A stretch of 64,000 nucleotides of DNA, from positions 65,127-129,126 of the forward strand of contig CAZVME010000001.1 in NCBI GenBank assembly GCA_964628835.1, given 5' to 3'. The position numbers were made by a program, and so were the translations under genes. The stretch comes from JAAGZL01 sp964628835. Its GTDB lineage: Bacteria; Pseudomonadota; Gammaproteobacteria; Chromatiales; Chromatiaceae. The notes beneath the pieces were generated by a model. That model made no database searches. It was not told where the DNA came from and was given only the letters and a program-made list of their open reading frames with translations. This document shows positions 1-8,731 of the stretch, in pieces; within the stretch, counting starts at the first letter, position 1, and each line of letters begins with the position of its first letter.

Positions 1-45
1 GGGCGAAATGCACAGCAGATTTATATCGAAATGGAGTGGGAATAA
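1..45 (+). CDS. 3' end of a gene cut by the window edge
   Basis: The first frame is open from base 1 and ends in TAA at 43-45, giving the last 14 residues GRNAQQIYIEMEWE. This is too short to identify. It is listed because nothing contradicts coding here and the adjacent 470 bases have no other gene; a chance open frame is equally possible. Confidence 0.25.
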   Translation, partial: GRNAQQIYIEMEWE

Positions 46-515
46 ATAGCCAACGAAGCAAATCATCTACTATCTGCAACGCGGGTAGTATGAAGAGCCC
101 CCTGGAGGGGGCCAAAACACCCCCCCATCAATCAGCCTGTGAGAGGCGCATCCCACGCCGATGGAATATGCCAGACTGAGTGCCAAGTTCATCGTGGTGA
201 GTCGCCACTCCAACAGGTGAACAAACACACTCTTCTGCAAACAAGCGTCTCTTGTCCCCTGCCCGGCACTGCCCGCAGGAACGGTAAAGCCGTTTAGTGC
301 CTTACCGTCAGAGGCGATGGTTTACTTGAATCTAATTAACAGGGACAGACTGAAGCCACACTACGAGCCTCTCGGCCAAAAATTGACACCCTGTTAGCCA
401 TGGGCTGTCAAATGAAAAATATCCTTCAATTGATATAAAGATACAAGCTGTGCTAAAGGCGAGCAAGCCCGTTAATGCGGTACCAATCATGAAGAATAAA
501 AAACTATTACAACAC
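46..515. other. Intergenic stretch without a recognised gene
   Basis: No convincing reading frame is seen. A GC-rich inverted repeat (GCCCCCT/AGGGGGC) lies near 94-110 and a second (ACGGTAA at 281-287, TTACCGT at 302-308) lies further in; neither is followed by a clear T-run. A leftward open frame at 332-610 runs over the end of the HNH gene in another frame and its arginine/cysteine-rich product looks like a chance translation. Confidence 0.5.
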
Positions 516-902
516 CTACTTATCCTTATCCTCCAACAACGCCTTAAGGGCTGAAAACGGCTTGGATGTTGCGGTACTGCTCTGGTCACCTTGATTGGAA
601 CCACCCCCATGCATATGCTCTTCTATATACCTGGAGTGCTCGTTATCATGGCAATAGACACATAGCAGCTCCCAGTTACTGCCATCTTCCGGATTATTGT
701 CATGATCATGATTACGGTGATGCACCGTCAGCTCATGGATATTGGTGTGGGTAAATTCGCGGGTACAGCGCCCACAAATCCATGGGTACATTTTCAGTGC
801 CTTCTGCCTGTAGCCCTGTTCCCTGTCCTCTCTTTTTTTTCTTGCATCAGCAACGATCTGATCCAGTTTAGGGCTACCAGTAAACCCCTTATCCTGTGAC
901 AT
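516..902 (-). CDS. yajD: YajD family HNH nuclease
   Basis: Small HNH-fold protein of the YajD family, of unknown physiological role. Seen in the sequence: a first CxxC pair (ICGRC) and a second (CVYC) that would hold a structural zinc, around a central VHHRNHDH segment that supplies the HNH histidines, followed by DNEHSRY. This order is typical for the family. The start was set at MSQDKGFTG, eight codons inside the longest frame, because the family begins close to this motif. The C-terminal 25 residues are low complexity. It is transcribed leftward as a single gene. Family assignment is firm; the function of YajD itself is not established. Confidence 0.88.
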   Translation of the reverse strand: MSQDKGFTGSPKLDQIVADARKKREDREQGYRQKALKMYPWICGRCTREFTHTNIHELTVHHRNHDHDNNPEDGSNWELLCVYCHDNEHSRYIEEHMHGGGSNQGDQSSTATSKPFSALKALLEDKDK

Positions 903-1094
903 CGAAATATCCTCCGCAAAAATCATATCCAGACAGCAGTTCTGGATTTGCTTTACAATAGTAAGGTTATAAATCCTGATTGACGATTACCAGTTCAATA
1001 TGCACTTTTGTTGATCCTGGACATCAGCCACTCCGGGTAAATGTCAGACTAGCTGTTGGAATCATGGAAAACCGATCATAAGACGGAGAATTAA

Positions 1095-2252
1095 ATGCCT
1101 CAACGCCACCTGGGATTAGTCATAACTCTGGCCATTATTGCGGCTGTCGCACTGGCCATCTGGTACACCACCCGACCCAAGCCAATTGAGGTTACGGTTA
1201 AACCGGTAGAGACCGGAAGCGTAGAGCAGACCGTGGCCAACACCAGGGCCGGCACGGTAAAGGCCTGTCGTAGGGCCAAGCTCTCACCCGGAGTGGGTGG
1301 TCAGATCGCCACTCTAGATATACATGAGGGCGACCAGGTAAAAGCCGGGACTCTGCTATTGGAGCTTTGGAACAAGGATCTGCGCGCTGAAATCGCCCTG
1401 AATGAGAGCGAATCCAGAGCTACCATGGCCAATGCCAGGGCCGCCTGTCTACAAGCTGAGGTAACAGGGCGTGAGGCCAAACGCATGCTGCAACTTGCAG
1501 GCACCGGTGCGGTCTCTGAGGATGCGGTGGACAAATCGGTAACCGAGGCCAAGGCACGCATGGCCGATTGCGATTCGGCCAACGCCATGGCCAATGTCTC
1601 TACAGCCCGGGCCAACGTAGCCCGTTCACAGCTGGAACGCACCCAACTGATTGCACCCTTCGACGGGGTCGTGGCGGAGATCAATGGTGAGCTGAACGAA
1701 TATGTCACCCCCTCCCCACCCGGCATCGCCACCCCCCCGGCGGTGGACCTGATCGACAACTCCTGTTTCTACGTGACCGCTCCCATAGATGAGGTGGACG
1801 CACCCAGAATAGCCGTAGGCAAACCGGCCCGGGTGAGCCTGGATGCCTTTGGCAAGCGCCGGTTTCCCGGAACGGTGCGGCGTATCGCCGCCTATGTGCT
1901 GGATCGGGAAAAACAGGCCAGGACAGTGGAAGTGGAGGTGGAGTTTAGCAACAAGGAGGATGTTAACCACCTGCTTGCCGGTTACTCGGCAGATGTGGAG
2001 ATCATACTGGATGAGCGCAAGAACACCCTACGCATCCCCACCGAAGCAATTCTGGGGGAGGAAAAGGTATTCGTATTCAAGCCTGAGGATGGTGCCCTGG
2101 AACAGCGGAAGATAGAGAAAGGCATGTCCAACTGGGATTGGAGTGAGGTCAAATCTGGTGTGAGCCAAGGTGAGCTGATAGTCACATCCGTAGACCGCGA
2201 TGGGGTTCAGGATGAGGCCCTGGCCAAGCAGGAAACAGAGAAGAAGCAGTGA
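1095..2252 (+). CDS. Periplasmic adaptor subunit of a MacAB-type ABC exporter (HlyD/MacA family)
   Basis: Membrane-anchored periplasmic adaptor linking an inner-membrane ABC transporter to an outer-membrane channel. One N-terminal transmembrane segment (about residues 6-24) is followed by a split lipoyl domain (first half around SPGVGGQIATLDIHEGDQV, second half around LIAPFDGVVAEI), an alpha-helical hairpin rich in alanine between them, and beta-barrel and membrane-proximal domains ending near residue 385. The stop overlaps the start of the ATPase gene by four bases (ATGA), so the two are translationally coupled. It is the first gene of a four-gene rightward operon. The substrate cannot be told; macrolides, peptides or lipoproteins are all possible for the family. 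Confidence 0.88.
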   Translation: MPQRHLGLVITLAIIAAVALAIWYTTRPKPIEVTVKPVETGSVEQTVANTRAGTVKACRRAKLSPGVGGQIATLDIHEGDQVKAGTLLLELWNKDLRAEIALNESESRATMANARAACLQAEVTGREAKRMLQLAGTGAVSEDAVDKSVTEAKARMADCDSANAMANVSTARANVARSQLERTQLIAPFDGVVAEINGELNEYVTPSPPGIATPPAVDLIDNSCFYVTAPIDEVDAPRIAVGKPARVSLDAFGKRRFPGTVRRIAAYVLDREKQARTVEVEVEFSNKEDVNHLLAGYSADVEIILDERKNTLRIPTEAILGEEKVFVFKPEDGALEQRKIEKGMSNWDWSEVKSGVSQGELIVTSVDRDGVQDEALAKQETEKKQ

Positions 2253-2923
2253 TTAAACTAGAGGCTATCTCCCGTGAGTTTCAGGTGGGCGACGAGACGG
2301 TACACGCCCTGAACCAGATTGACCTGGAACTCGACCGGGGTGATTACTACTCCATCATGGGACCATCCGGCTCAGGAAAATCCACCCTGCTGAATATTCT
2401 GGGACTTCTGGACCGCCCCAACGCCGGCCACTACTGGCTGGACGATATCGACACTATCTCCCTGGCGGAAGAGCAGCGCGCCGAGGTCAGACGCAGCAAG
2501 ATTGGTTTTGTATTCCAATCCTTTCATCTGGTGCCGCGTCTCACCGCCGCCGAGAATGTAGAACTACCCATGACCCTGGCCGGCATAGATCCCCAGCAAC
2601 GCAAACAGCGGGTGCATGCAGCGCTGGAACCCCTGGGGCTACTGGACCGGGCCAGTCACCGGCCAGACCAGCTATCCGGCGGACAGCGGCAACGGGTGGC
2701 CATAGCCCGCGCCACCATCATGCAGCCCACCATCCTGCTGGCAGATGAGCCCACTGGAAATCTGGACAAGCACTCCAGTAAAGATGTAATCGAGACCCTG
2801 GAACGGCTCAACAGTGAGGGCCTGATCCTGCTGGTGGTAACCCACGACCACGAGATAGGAAAACGGGCCAGCCACTGCATCCAGATGGAGGATGGCGCCA
2901 TCAGAAACAACATCCACGGCTGA
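2249..2923 (+). CDS. ABC transporter ATP-binding protein (MacB/LolD type)
   Basis: The 224-residue ATPase has the whole ABC signature set: Walker A GPSGSGKST near residue 39, Q-loop FQSFHLVPRLT, signature LSGGQRQRVAIARA, Walker B ILLADEPTGNLD and switch histidine VVTHD. The length and the LD-rich D-loop are those of stand-alone ATPases serving MacB/FtsX-type permeases. It overlaps the adaptor gene by four bases and is followed after 18 bases by the first permease. It would power the mechanotransmission cycle of the exporter at the cytoplasmic face. The family is certain; the substrate is unknown. Confidence 0.92.
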   Translation: MIKLEAISREFQVGDETVHALNQIDLELDRGDYYSIMGPSGSGKSTLLNILGLLDRPNAGHYWLDDIDTISLAEEQRAEVRRSKIGFVFQSFHLVPRLTAAENVELPMTLAGIDPQQRKQRVHAALEPLGLLDRASHRPDQLSGGQRQRVAIARATIMQPTILLADEPTGNLDKHSSKDVIETLERLNSEGLILLVVTHDHEIGKRASHCIQMEDGAIRNNIHG

Positions 2924-2941
2924 CCAACAGGAACCCACCCA

Positions 2942-4147
2942 ATGCGGGCACATGACATCCTACAATTTGGTTTCCGCTCCATCTCCGGCACCCCCAGCCG
3001 CACCTGGTTGATGCTGCTGGCCATGTCCATCGGGGTTGGTTCGGTGATGGTGCTCACCGCCTTGGGGGAAGGGGCGCGTCGTTATGTAACCAGTGAGTTC
3101 TCACAGATGGGCACCAATCTGCTGGTGGTGCTGCCAGGGCGCACCGAGACCACGGGCGGGGCGCCACCCATAATGGGGGAAACTCCACGGGATCTCACCC
3201 TGAACGATGCCATGGCCCTGACCCGCAACCGTTCAATCCATCAGATGGCCCCCATAGCTGTGGGTTCTGCTCCGGTCTCATTCAAACAGCTGGAACGTGA
3301 GGTAAACATCCTGGGTTCCACCTACGACCTGCTCCCGGTAAGGCAACTGGAACTGGGAATTGGCAAATTCCTGCCCGCCGGCGACCCTGATCGCGGCGCT
3401 GCGGTGGCGGTGCTGGGGAGCAAGCTGAAAAAGGAGCTGTTTGGAAACCAGAGGGCGCTGGGGCAGTGGATACGCATCTCAGATCGCAGATTCCGGGTGA
3501 TCGGCATACTCAAGGCCAGGGGACAATCCCTGGGGACTGATATGAGTGATATCGCCATAATCCCAGTGGCATCCGCCCACTCCCTGTTCAATACCACCTC
3601 CCTGTTCCGCATCCTGGTTCAGGCCAGGAGCAGAGAGTCCATACCCCAAGCCAGCAAGGACATACTCAAGACCATTCGGGAACGGCACGACGGGGAGGAT
3701 GATGTAACAGTAATCACCCAGGATGCCATGCTCTCCACCTTCGACGACATCTTTCTCGCCCTCACCATGACAGTAGCCGGCATCGCCGCCATCAGTCTGG
3801 CCGTGGCTGGAATTCTGATCATGAATGTAATGCTGGTGGCGGTATCCCAGCGCACTACAGAGATCGGGCTGTTAAAGGCCCTGGGCAGTCCGGGGCGGCA
3901 GATACTGCACCTGTTCCTGGTTGAGGCGTCACTGCTTTCGGTCAGCGGCGCTATCATCGGCATTGGCATCGCCTTCGCCGGAATCTGGGGTCTGGAACAG
4001 CTATTTCCTGAGTTCCCACTCTCCATCCCACCCTGGGCCTTTGTGGCGGCAGTTACCGTAGCCATAGGAACCGGGCTGCTGTTTGGAGTGCTACCGGCAA
4101 GGCGAGCGGCGGCGCTAGACCCGGTAATCGCCCTGGCCGGGAGGTAA
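2942..4147 (+). CDS. MacB-like ABC transporter permease 1
   Basis: 401-residue FtsX/MacB permease. It has an N-terminal transmembrane helix (about residues 22-42), a long periplasmic MacB-core region (QMGTNLLVVLPGRTET is the usual entry motif) and three C-terminal transmembrane helices beginning near residue 275, with the conserved QRTTEIGLLKALG coupling segment that contacts the ATPase. Seven bases separate it from a second, clearly related permease, so the transporter is probably a heterodimer of the two rather than a MacB homodimer. The ATPase domain is separate, unlike E. coli MacB where it is fused. Confidence 0.9.
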   Translation: MRAHDILQFGFRSISGTPSRTWLMLLAMSIGVGSVMVLTALGEGARRYVTSEFSQMGTNLLVVLPGRTETTGGAPPIMGETPRDLTLNDAMALTRNRSIHQMAPIAVGSAPVSFKQLEREVNILGSTYDLLPVRQLELGIGKFLPAGDPDRGAAVAVLGSKLKKELFGNQRALGQWIRISDRRFRVIGILKARGQSLGTDMSDIAIIPVASAHSLFNTTSLFRILVQARSRESIPQASKDILKTIRERHDGEDDVTVITQDAMLSTFDDIFLALTMTVAGIAAISLAVAGILIMNVMLVAVSQRTTEIGLLKALGSPGRQILHLFLVEASLLSVSGAIIGIGIAFAGIWGLEQLFPEFPLSIPPWAFVAAVTVAIGTGLLFGVLPARRAAALDPVIALAGR

Positions 4148-4154
4148 ACAGCCC

Positions 4155-5354
4155 ATGCTGACACGCGATTTTATAAGACTGGCCATCGGCTCCGTATGGG
4201 CCCACCGCATGCGCAGTTTTCTCACCGCACTCGGGATCGCAGTTGGCATCGCCTCGGTGATACTCCTCACCTCCATAGGTGAAGGTATACACCGCTTTGT
4301 GCTGTCCGAGTTCACCCAATTTGGAACCAACCTGATCGCCGTAACCCCGGGCAAGGCCAACACCATGGGCATATCGGGCGCCGTGGTAAGCAACGTGCGC
4401 CCCCTGAGTATGGATGACGCGGTGGCCTTGAAGCGACTGCCCAAGGTGCTGGATGTAGTCCCGGTGATCCAGGGCAATGCCGCCATCGAATCCGGCCATC
4501 GCAGCCGCAGAACCATGGTGCTCGGGGTCGGTCCAGCGGTGCCAAAAGTGTGGCTAATGAAACCATCTATGGGGCGTTTTCTGCCGGATGATGATCCAAG
4601 CCACGCCCGTCCCTTTGTGGTACTGGGCAGCAAGGTCCGCAATGAACTGTTTGCCACCATAAACCCCCTGGGCAAGCGCATACGCATCGGCAGCGAAAGC
4701 TACCGGGTGGTCGGGGTTATGGAGTCCAAGGGGCAGATGTTGGGGTTTGACCTGGATGATGCCGTATATATACCGGCGCAAAAGGCCATGTCCATGTTCA
4801 ATCGTGAAAGCGTGATGGAGGTTGACCTGCTCTATGCGCCCGACACCGATAGCGCGGCCCTATCTGATAAAATCAAACAGCTCCTTACCAGCCGCCACGG
4901 CAGTGAGGATTTCACCATCATAACCCAGGACCAGATGCTGGAGACCCTGGGCTCCATCCTGAATATACTGACTCTGGCGGTGGGGGCCTTGGGGGCAATA
5001 TCCCTTCTGGTAGGAGGGATTGGAATTCTCACCATTATGACCATCTCCATTACCGAACGCACCCCGGAGATTGGACTGCTACGGGCAGTGGGTGCAAGAC
5101 GGCGGGAGATACTCAGCCTGTTTATCAGTGAGGCCATAGTACTGGCGAGTATTGGGGGGATTGCAGGACTGATCCTGGGCGCAGGCGGTGCCTGGTTGCT
5201 GGGCGTGGCAGTACCTGCCCTGCCTACTCATACACCCTGGAGTTATGCCATAGCCGCTGAGCTGGTGGCCGCAGCCATTGGTCTGGCTGCTGGCGTTGCC
5301 CCGGCTTATAAAGCGGCAAACATGGACCCGGTAGCGGCCCTGCGCGCAGAGTAG
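4155..5354 (+). CDS. MacB-like ABC transporter permease 2
   Basis: 399-residue paralogue of the preceding gene, with the same layout: N-terminal helix, periplasmic core with QFGTNLIAVTPGK, and a C-terminal three-helix bundle with ITERTPEIGLLRAVGARR as the coupling helix. It is the last gene of the operon and ends four bases before the convergent leftward gene at 5359. Adaptor, one ATPase and two permeases make a complete inner-membrane exporter; an outer-membrane partner is not in the window. Confidence 0.9.
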   Translation: MLTRDFIRLAIGSVWAHRMRSFLTALGIAVGIASVILLTSIGEGIHRFVLSEFTQFGTNLIAVTPGKANTMGISGAVVSNVRPLSMDDAVALKRLPKVLDVVPVIQGNAAIESGHRSRRTMVLGVGPAVPKVWLMKPSMGRFLPDDDPSHARPFVVLGSKVRNELFATINPLGKRIRIGSESYRVVGVMESKGQMLGFDLDDAVYIPAQKAMSMFNRESVMEVDLLYAPDTDSAALSDKIKQLLTSRHGSEDFTIITQDQMLETLGSILNILTLAVGALGAISLLVGGIGILTIMTISITERTPEIGLLRAVGARRREILSLFISEAIVLASIGGIAGLILGAGGAWLLGVAVPALPTHTPWSYAIAAELVAAAIGLAAGVAPAYKAANMDPVAALRAE

Positions 5355-5358
5355 CACA

Positions 5359-6366
5359 TCACTTTTTCTTAAACCGGCTCATATCCGGGACCTCTACCCA
5401 CCAGGTAACACCTACACCCTCGGTGTAGGCGTCACAGTTATATTTTTCCGGCTCCATGTACAACAACTCTATGGATGGGTGTTTCTGGCAAAAAGCCACT
5501 GCACCAAATACCTGCATCTTGGTGCCATCCAGGCATGCTGTGATGTTGTACCGATTGCGGTACATTCCATGGATGCGCCCAAACACATCATATACAGACT
5601 CCCAGCCCCGGGGCGGTACGGTCAGTATGGTGTCTATTCTGTCCCCATATTTTTTCAGGATATTGGCATTGCCTTTCAGGAACACCTCCTGAAGCTTTTT
5701 TCTGTACTTCAAAGTGCCCTGGGAAACCAACACGATCATGTCTGGATCTTCAGTTTCCACAACCGATATCGTACGTTCGGCATCATGCCCCAGCAACAGC
5801 ACCAATAGCTTTTTCTTATCTTCCTGCTTCTCTCCACCAAAACCGGGGACAGAGACGATATTCTTGGCGCCTCTGGTCAACCATCCGCCAATACCGCCAA
5901 TACTCTCAGTGGCATATTTTTCCGGCTCTGAGTAAAAAAGATATAGTGGTTTGCTACCTTTCTCCCGGATGATAAGGTCCAGCAGGCAAATCATCCTGCC
6001 GCGAGTAAACGTACTCATGTCCACCGCAATATCATCAACATGTTCTAAGGCTCGTTTGATTGAGTCCTGGTGGGACTGGGTCAAGTCATCCTTTTGCGCA
6101 CACTCCACCGCCACCTCAATGGGAGTGTGGGTTGATATGGAGTCAAAGTGATCGACTATATCACTATGGTTGTTCTTGTACGTCTCACTGCCAAGATAGT
6201 CATTGGAGTGAAATATGAATGTAGAGTCTATGCCCTGGCATCTCTCGGAAGATCTGATGCTGGCCAACGCCCTTGGTTCAAAGCTTGAGTGACAAAAGAA
6301 AGCCGTCTTCCCGCCGTTTATAAACGGGGGATAGCTATTCTGGATGTTTGTAAAATAATGCGCCAT
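5359..6366 (-). CDS. Uncharacterised protein with two similar Rossmann-like halves
   Basis: No family is recognised. The start was placed at MAHYFTNIQ because an AGGTGG ribosome-binding site sits just upstream; a longer frame starts 24 bases earlier. The 335-residue product appears to be an internal duplication: strand plus turn FFCHSSFEPRALAS near residue 23 matches LLVLLLGHDAERTIS near 188, and LYLFYSEPEKY near 141 matches ELLYMEPEKY near 300, each preceded by a D-x-(S/G)-T element. Each half looks like an alpha/beta nucleotide-binding fold. No transmembrane helix or signal peptide is visible. It is a single gene, convergent with the exporter operon. A perfect inverted repeat, CCACCTGT-T-ACAGGTGG, at 6370-6386 overlaps the ribosome-binding site. 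Confidence 0.7.
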   Translation of the reverse strand: MAHYFTNIQNSYPPFINGGKTAFFCHSSFEPRALASIRSSERCQGIDSTFIFHSNDYLGSETYKNNHSDIVDHFDSISTHTPIEVAVECAQKDDLTQSHQDSIKRALEHVDDIAVDMSTFTRGRMICLLDLIIREKGSKPLYLFYSEPEKYATESIGGIGGWLTRGAKNIVSVPGFGGEKQEDKKKLLVLLLGHDAERTISVVETEDPDMIVLVSQGTLKYRKKLQEVFLKGNANILKKYGDRIDTILTVPPRGWESVYDVFGRIHGMYRNRYNITACLDGTKMQVFGAVAFCQKHPSIELLYMEPEKYNCDAYTEGVGVTWWVEVPDMSRFKKK

Positions 6367-6705
6367 TATCCACCTGTTACAGGTGGGCAACGCATAAGGC
6401 AGTCCCTATCTTATTATTCTATACGCTCTGCTTCCAATCATGGGACCTGCAACTTTCCCGTACTGCCTATATTGTTCGCCCGATAATTTGTTCAAGTACT
6501 TACACAGTTCCATTCTGATTCATCTTGATGGATTAGGGGAACATCCTACATCTAAAACGCCCATTTTACACGTGGACATTTACATGAGCGGGGAAAGGGA
6601 GCCCAGATAAAACAACCTGATTTCTCCGCACTTAGGTAACTAATTGATTTATCAGCAAATAATAATTTAACTATATTATTTGCGATTGCAGGCAGATATA
6701 TCTGG
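6367..6705. other. Intergenic stretch between two leftward genes
   Basis: 339 bases with no convincing gene. The 6370-6386 palindrome beside the downstream gene's start is the only structured element. The remainder is AT-rich, especially 6640-6690, and presumably holds the promoter of the gene at 5359-6366 and the end of the transcript from 6706. Confidence 0.5.
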
Positions 6706-8487
6706 TTAGGAAAACAGTCTTGTCAGCCAGGATTTATGCTGGGGTTCACCGGCTTGCTCCTGCCTCTTTTCTTGCCGCACCGGCCTGACCACAAAGTTCT
6801 TCAGGCACTGATTACAGATCTGTTTGTACAGCTCCCGGGATTCCCGGAGTAGGGTCTCACGATCAGTTACAAAGTAGTCTGTTGCGCTGCTGGTGAAGGC
6901 ATCGGCTATGGTCTGAAAGCCTGCAAAGGTTTCGGCAATTACAAACTGGAGGGATTTATTTTCCAGAAAGCCAAGCTCGCTGATCAGTTCGGTAAGGGTC
7001 TTATCCTCCTCATTTCCGCCAATCATATTATGCAGGCGTTGTTTCAGCGCCTCATTGAACATCTTGAAGTGAGAGTGTTTATCCTCATCCGGGACACTGA
7101 GACCACGATCTATCACCGCCTTCAACTGGGCGATATTCAAAATCAGATGGTAGGTGCTCAGATCTGATATGTACCTGCGCATGGTGGAGAAATCCACCTC
7201 TTCTTCGGTATATTTCAGAAATTCGGTATTGGAATAGAGGATGGAATATATCCGTATCCACTCGGTCAGACGTTCCGCGGTTACCGAGGTGGACAACCCC
7301 AGTGATGTGCGCTCCAACTCCAGAAACGATTTTGCAATCGCCGCCCTTTCCAATGCAGGAGACACCTCGAACACCCCTTCCAGGCCAATCAGCTTCTCCT
7401 GGGCGATCTGTATCTTTTCTTCTTCCTCACTGTTAATCCTGGCCGTATCCATACTCAACTGGTTCAGATACTCTTTGGTGATCGCCAGCTCAGATTGAAT
7501 CCCGTTATGGAACATCTTCATCCGATCCTCTGCCTGCCGGTACTCCTCAACAAAGGTGCGGGCAAGCCGCTTCAGTATGGCCAATTGGTCTTTGTTGACC
7601 AGCAACAAAAGCCCTTCCAGGATGTCTCTGGCATTTGGGGTCAGCTTTGATGGACAGCGGAAACCCCAGATCCTGGAGATGATTTTCACATAGGCCTTGA
7701 ACTCTTCATCCGGCAGTACGTCGTCTACCTTGATATGTCTGAGCAAGGTATTTACCGCAAGTCGAAATTTTGCCTGCTGGTCTATGGAAGGCTCTTCACC
7801 GGTATTCAGATAGTGTTTGAACAGAACCTGGCTCTCACTCTCATTCTCCTGAGTCTGAACTGGCGCCTCTTCTGAAGATGCGGTTTGCCCAGTGGCGTAA
7901 ACAGCCATCAGGTATGACTTTATTGCGAGGTATTTATAATTGGATTTCAGGTCATGTTGCAGCCGCTCAAACAACCGGGACATGGTGGTGGCATTGCGGC
8001 TTGGGAAATGACTGAACTTCTGCAACACATCCACAATAGCCTGGCGACCACTCTCAATCCTGATCATCTCATTCCGATACCTTGCCACCAGCTCTTCAGA
8101 TAGTTTTTCGGTATCGTTCTGATTGTATCCAGCACGCACCTGGAGCAGAAACTCATCCGGCATCTTGGTACTCAGGTAGATCTCCGACAGTTCATCACCA
8201 AACAGTTTTTTCAACTCTCCAGATATTTCAAAATATGTAACACTGGCAAACTCGTCACCCTGACCATTACTGCCATGTTCTGTCTCGGTAATTTCACTAA
8301 GCATGGATGAGACAATCTCTTCCAGCTTCAAGCTGGCGGAGAGGTTGCTGTGTTTTTTGCATAAGCGGTTATATAGATTGGGAAACTCAGGCTCCTGCAT
8401 CAACCCCCTTACGGTGCGAATGATGGCATCGATGTCCCTGTTTCTGTAGTTCTCAAGCAGTGTCTCTTTGTGCTCACTAATGTCCAT
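6706..8487 (-). CDS. Uncharacterised large helical cytoplasmic protein
   Basis: A 593-residue protein starting at MDISEHKETLLENY (the longer frame adds 18 poorly supported residues). No family is recognised. It is predicted almost entirely alpha-helical, acidic, and without signal peptide, transmembrane segment or cysteine cluster; the middle third (around EEEEKIQIAQEKLIGLE) looks like coiled coil. The C-terminus is basic and ends KSWLTRLFS, which could be amphipathic. Codon use and GC match the core genes. It stands alone between the gene at 5359 and uvrB with no operon partner. Confidence 0.7.
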   Translation of the reverse strand: MDISEHKETLLENYRNRDIDAIIRTVRGLMQEPEFPNLYNRLCKKHSNLSASLKLEEIVSSMLSEITETEHGSNGQGDEFASVTYFEISGELKKLFGDELSEIYLSTKMPDEFLLQVRAGYNQNDTEKLSEELVARYRNEMIRIESGRQAIVDVLQKFSHFPSRNATTMSRLFERLQHDLKSNYKYLAIKSYLMAVYATGQTASSEEAPVQTQENESESQVLFKHYLNTGEEPSIDQQAKFRLAVNTLLRHIKVDDVLPDEEFKAYVKIISRIWGFRCPSKLTPNARDILEGLLLLVNKDQLAILKRLARTFVEEYRQAEDRMKMFHNGIQSELAITKEYLNQLSMDTARINSEEEEKIQIAQEKLIGLEGVFEVSPALERAAIAKSFLELERTSLGLSTSVTAERLTEWIRIYSILYSNTEFLKYTEEEVDFSTMRRYISDLSTYHLILNIAQLKAVIDRGLSVPDEDKHSHFKMFNEALKQRLHNMIGGNEEDKTLTELISELGFLENKSLQFVIAETFAGFQTIADAFTSSATDYFVTDRETLLRESRELYKQICNQCLKNFVVRPVRQEKRQEQAGEPQHKSWLTRLFS

Positions 8488-8670
8488 TCTCTGTTCCACG
8501 CCTATAGATTCTTTCGCTATTAAAAATAGCCGCCAACTCAAGGTAATACCCAGAGAGTCCCCTCACTCTCTGTGATGATAGTAAATATCGGCCAAAAAAC
8601 TGCTTACTTAAGCAAGATCTGCATCAATAGTGCTTACCTGTGGATAAGATATCGGGATATCGGCAATTTT

Positions 8671-8731
8671 GGGTGGGTTTCCGGGACCCACCCACTTAAG
8701 GAACCTCTGATTTAATCAGAGCTTCCTTAAG
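8671..8731. terminator. Two adjacent hairpins at the 3' end of uvrB
   Basis: GGGTGGGT (8671-8678) pairs with ACCCACCC (8686-8693), and CTTAAGGAA plus CTCTGATT (8695-8712) pair with AATCAGAG plus TTCCTTAAG (8714-8731), an 18-bp stem with one C/C mismatch and a one-base loop. The second hairpin contains the uvrB stop codon. No T-run follows on the leftward strand, so it may stabilise the uvrB mRNA end rather than terminate transcription by itself. Confidence 0.45.

Noticed and set aside
332..610. Leftward 92-codon open frame before yajD
   Set aside because: It overlaps the yajD 3' end in another frame, has no ribosome-binding site, and its product is arginine/cysteine-rich as expected of a chance frame.
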